Shown here: positions 5,752-6,667 of the stretch, piece after piece | How the letters are laid out: each line of letters begins with the position of its first letter | How positions within the stretch are numbered: position 1 is the first letter of the stretch | NCBI GenBank assembly: GCA_937892815.1 | Contig: CALBHZ010000203.1 | Span: forward strand, 1 to 6,667 | Source of the DNA: an uncultured archaeon | GTDB lineage: Archaea; Thermoproteota; Nitrososphaeria; Conexivisphaerales; CALBHZ01 | Length of the DNA: 6,667 nucleotides | Reading direction: 5' to 3' | Program-made: the position numbers and the translations under genes | Notes under the pieces: generated by a model | What the model was told of the DNA's origin: nothing | Database searches by the model: none | Seen by the model: the letters and a program-made list of their open reading frames with translations, nothing else

Positions 5752-5961
5752 TTGCAACAGATATGCCCGGAATGTGGAGGGAAAATGATTTACGACGTCT
5801 CCACTAAACATTACCTTTGTAATAAATGCGGTTTATACGTTACCAGAGAACAGCTCCAAGAGCTTAGATGGAAGCTCCGGCAACTTCCCGAGGATGAGAG
5901 GAGAAAGAAGAAGAGAATGGAGGACGAGTATCTATCCTGGTGGCTATCTAGAAAACGCTAA
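5752..5961 (+). CDS. Small zinc-ribbon protein with basic C-terminal helix
   Basis: 69 residues with an N-terminal zinc ribbon: C5-P-E-C8-G-G and C23-N-K-C26-G, 14 residues between the two pairs, with KMIYD and KHYLC as the intervening hairpin, much like TFIIB-type ribbons. The rest is a predicted amphipathic, strongly charged helix (about 32-60; KRMEDEY) ending in LSWWLSRKR, a plausible nucleic-acid or protein contact. The initiator is TTG, supported by AGGTGGG just upstream; the encoded sequence reaches the first cysteine within five residues, as is usual for such proteins. I recognise no named function; small Zn-ribbon proteins of this kind are common in Thermoproteota. Its stop overlaps the end of the CinA-like gene by 4 nt on the other strand. 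Confidence 0.8.
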   Translation: MQQICPECGGKMIYDVSTKHYLCNKCGLYVTREQLQELRWKLRQLPEDERRKKKRMEDEYLSWWLSRKR

Positions 5962-6667
5962 CCCTTATTTTTATTTTGCTTATAGAACTTCGCTCCTAGT
6001 TTTTTAAAGGAGCTCTCTAGCTCTAATAGAACCTCTTCAACGATCTCTCTACACCGTTTTCCCCTCCCCTTCACCTGCACTTCTACTACCGATTTCTCCT
6101 CAAAGCCCTTTGGATGGCTTTTTATGTAAAATTCTGGATATTTATGCGCAAGCTTCTCTATCTCAGGAGCTAATATAGCCTCTGGAAGATCTTCGATAAC
6201 GTAGTTAACCTCGATTACTTCAATTTCTTCCTTAGAAATTAAGGGAGCGATATATCTATCAAACATATCCTTCATTTCTGCTGGCACTCCTGGAAGGCAT
6301 GCTATCTTCGTTCTATTCACCTCAACTAATACACCAGGTGCCGTTCCTACATAATTAGCCAAGGGTCTAGAACCCTTAGGCAATCTCGCCATCTTCCTTC
6401 TAGAGTCGGTCAAATCTGGGGAGTCTATGATTCCCATCTTAAAGAGCTCCTCTAATCTAGTTTTTATCATTTCAAGCGCTTCTTCACACTCCTCTAACTC
6501 AACGTTTATAGCTGAGGCAACGCCTTCTAACGTTCTATCATCGTAGGTAGGACCTAGTCCTCCAGTCGTTATTATCAAATCGGGCTTTCTGCTAACGGCT
6601 TCTCTAATTGCGGATACGATTTCACCTAATACGTCCGGTACTATTACAGCTCTTCTTATCCATCCTC
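5958..6667 (-). CDS. CinA N-terminal-domain (MoaB/Mog fold, COG1058) protein, 5' end cut by the window
   Basis: About 235 residues are visible; the true start lies beyond 6667, since the frame is open through the edge and the TTG at 6578 is an internal Leu in KPDLIITTGGLGPTYDD, the family's signature. The visible part begins GWIRRAVIVPDVLGEI, matching the segment before that signature, so perhaps 30 N-terminal residues are missing. Other blocks are RKMARLPKGSRPLANYVGTA (an M-A-x-x-P-x-G-x-x-x-x-x-N-x-x-G-x-A-P-G motif) and CLPGVPAEMKDMF. The domain belongs to the molybdopterin-binding fold; COG1058 members have been linked to ADP-ribose pyrophosphatase activity and pyridine nucleotide salvage. 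No C-terminal NMN deamidase domain is present, as is common in archaea, so the exact activity is open. The tail KQNKNKG is Lys/Asn-rich. Confidence 0.88.
   Translation of the reverse strand, partial: GWIRRAVIVPDVLGEIVSAIREAVSRKPDLIITTGGLGPTYDDRTLEGVASAINVELEECEEALEMIKTRLEELFKMGIIDSPDLTDSRRKMARLPKGSRPLANYVGTAPGVLVEVNRTKIACLPGVPAEMKDMFDRYIAPLISKEEIEVIEVNYVIEDLPEAILAPEIEKLAHKYPEFYIKSHPKGFEEKSVVEVQVKGRGKRCREIVEEVLLELESSFKKLGAKFYKQNKNKG
5965..5977 (+). terminator. T-rich transcription terminator after the zinc-ribbon gene
   Basis: TTATTTTTATTTT begins 3 nt after the zinc-ribbon stop codon, an oligo-T tract of the kind that ends archaeal transcripts without a hairpin. On the opposite strand the same bases encode the last residues of the CinA-like protein. 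Confidence 0.6.

Noticed and set aside
5958..6578. TTG at 6578 as the real start of the CinA-like protein
   Set aside because: It falls inside the conserved PDLIITTGGLGPT strand, and 29 further codons matching the family run upstream to the window edge.

Overview
The window looks like a compact piece of a thermophilic archaeal chromosome, most likely Thermoproteota (crenarchaeal, possibly Sulfolobales-like). The grounds are archaeal protein families (class I CCA-adding enzyme, Trm-G10 methyltransferase, UPF0200 and UPF0201), TATA-type promoters about 26 nt ahead of start codons, Shine-Dalgarno motifs of the GGTG type, frequent TTG starts, AGA/AGG arginine codons and a moderate-to-low GC content by eye. 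The order cannot be fixed without database comparison. There is no sign of a mobile element, phage or CRISPR array, and no gap between genes exceeds about 80 bases.

Layout: (1) 52-1952, minus strand: thpR (2H RNA phosphoesterase) then cca (tRNA nucleotidyltransferase), joined by a 4-nt start/stop overlap. (2) 1953-2019: a 67-nt divergent promoter region with a self-complementary TATA box. (3) 2020-3001, plus strand: a UPF0200 P-loop kinase and UPF0201, a predicted RNA-binding protein, overlapping by 8 nt. (4) 2978-5675, minus strand: a three-gene run with 2-nt gaps, reading PRPP-synthetase-like protein, then Trm-G10 tRNA methyltransferase, then RNase Z. Its tail overlaps UPF0201 by 24 nt on the opposite strand. 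(5) 5676-5751: a second divergent promoter region. (6) 5752-5961, plus strand: a 69-residue zinc-ribbon protein. (7) 5958-6667, minus strand: a CinA N-terminal-domain (COG1058) protein cut by the window edge.

Four genes act on tRNA or RNA ends: RNase Z removes the 3' trailer, Cca builds or repairs the CCA end, Trm-G10 methylates G10, and ThpR handles 2',3'-cyclic phosphates. The poorly characterised UPF0200, UPF0201, PRPP-synthetase-like and zinc-ribbon genes sit among them and are candidates for linked roles.

The most unusual content is the 259-residue protein at 4896-5675. It follows the PRPP-synthetase fold from end to end but lacks the metal-binding His, the catalytic loop and the PRPP-binding loop, so it looks like a pseudoenzyme or a repurposed regulator. 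Second is the CCA-adding enzyme, which carries Asn where the family has its third catalytic Asp.
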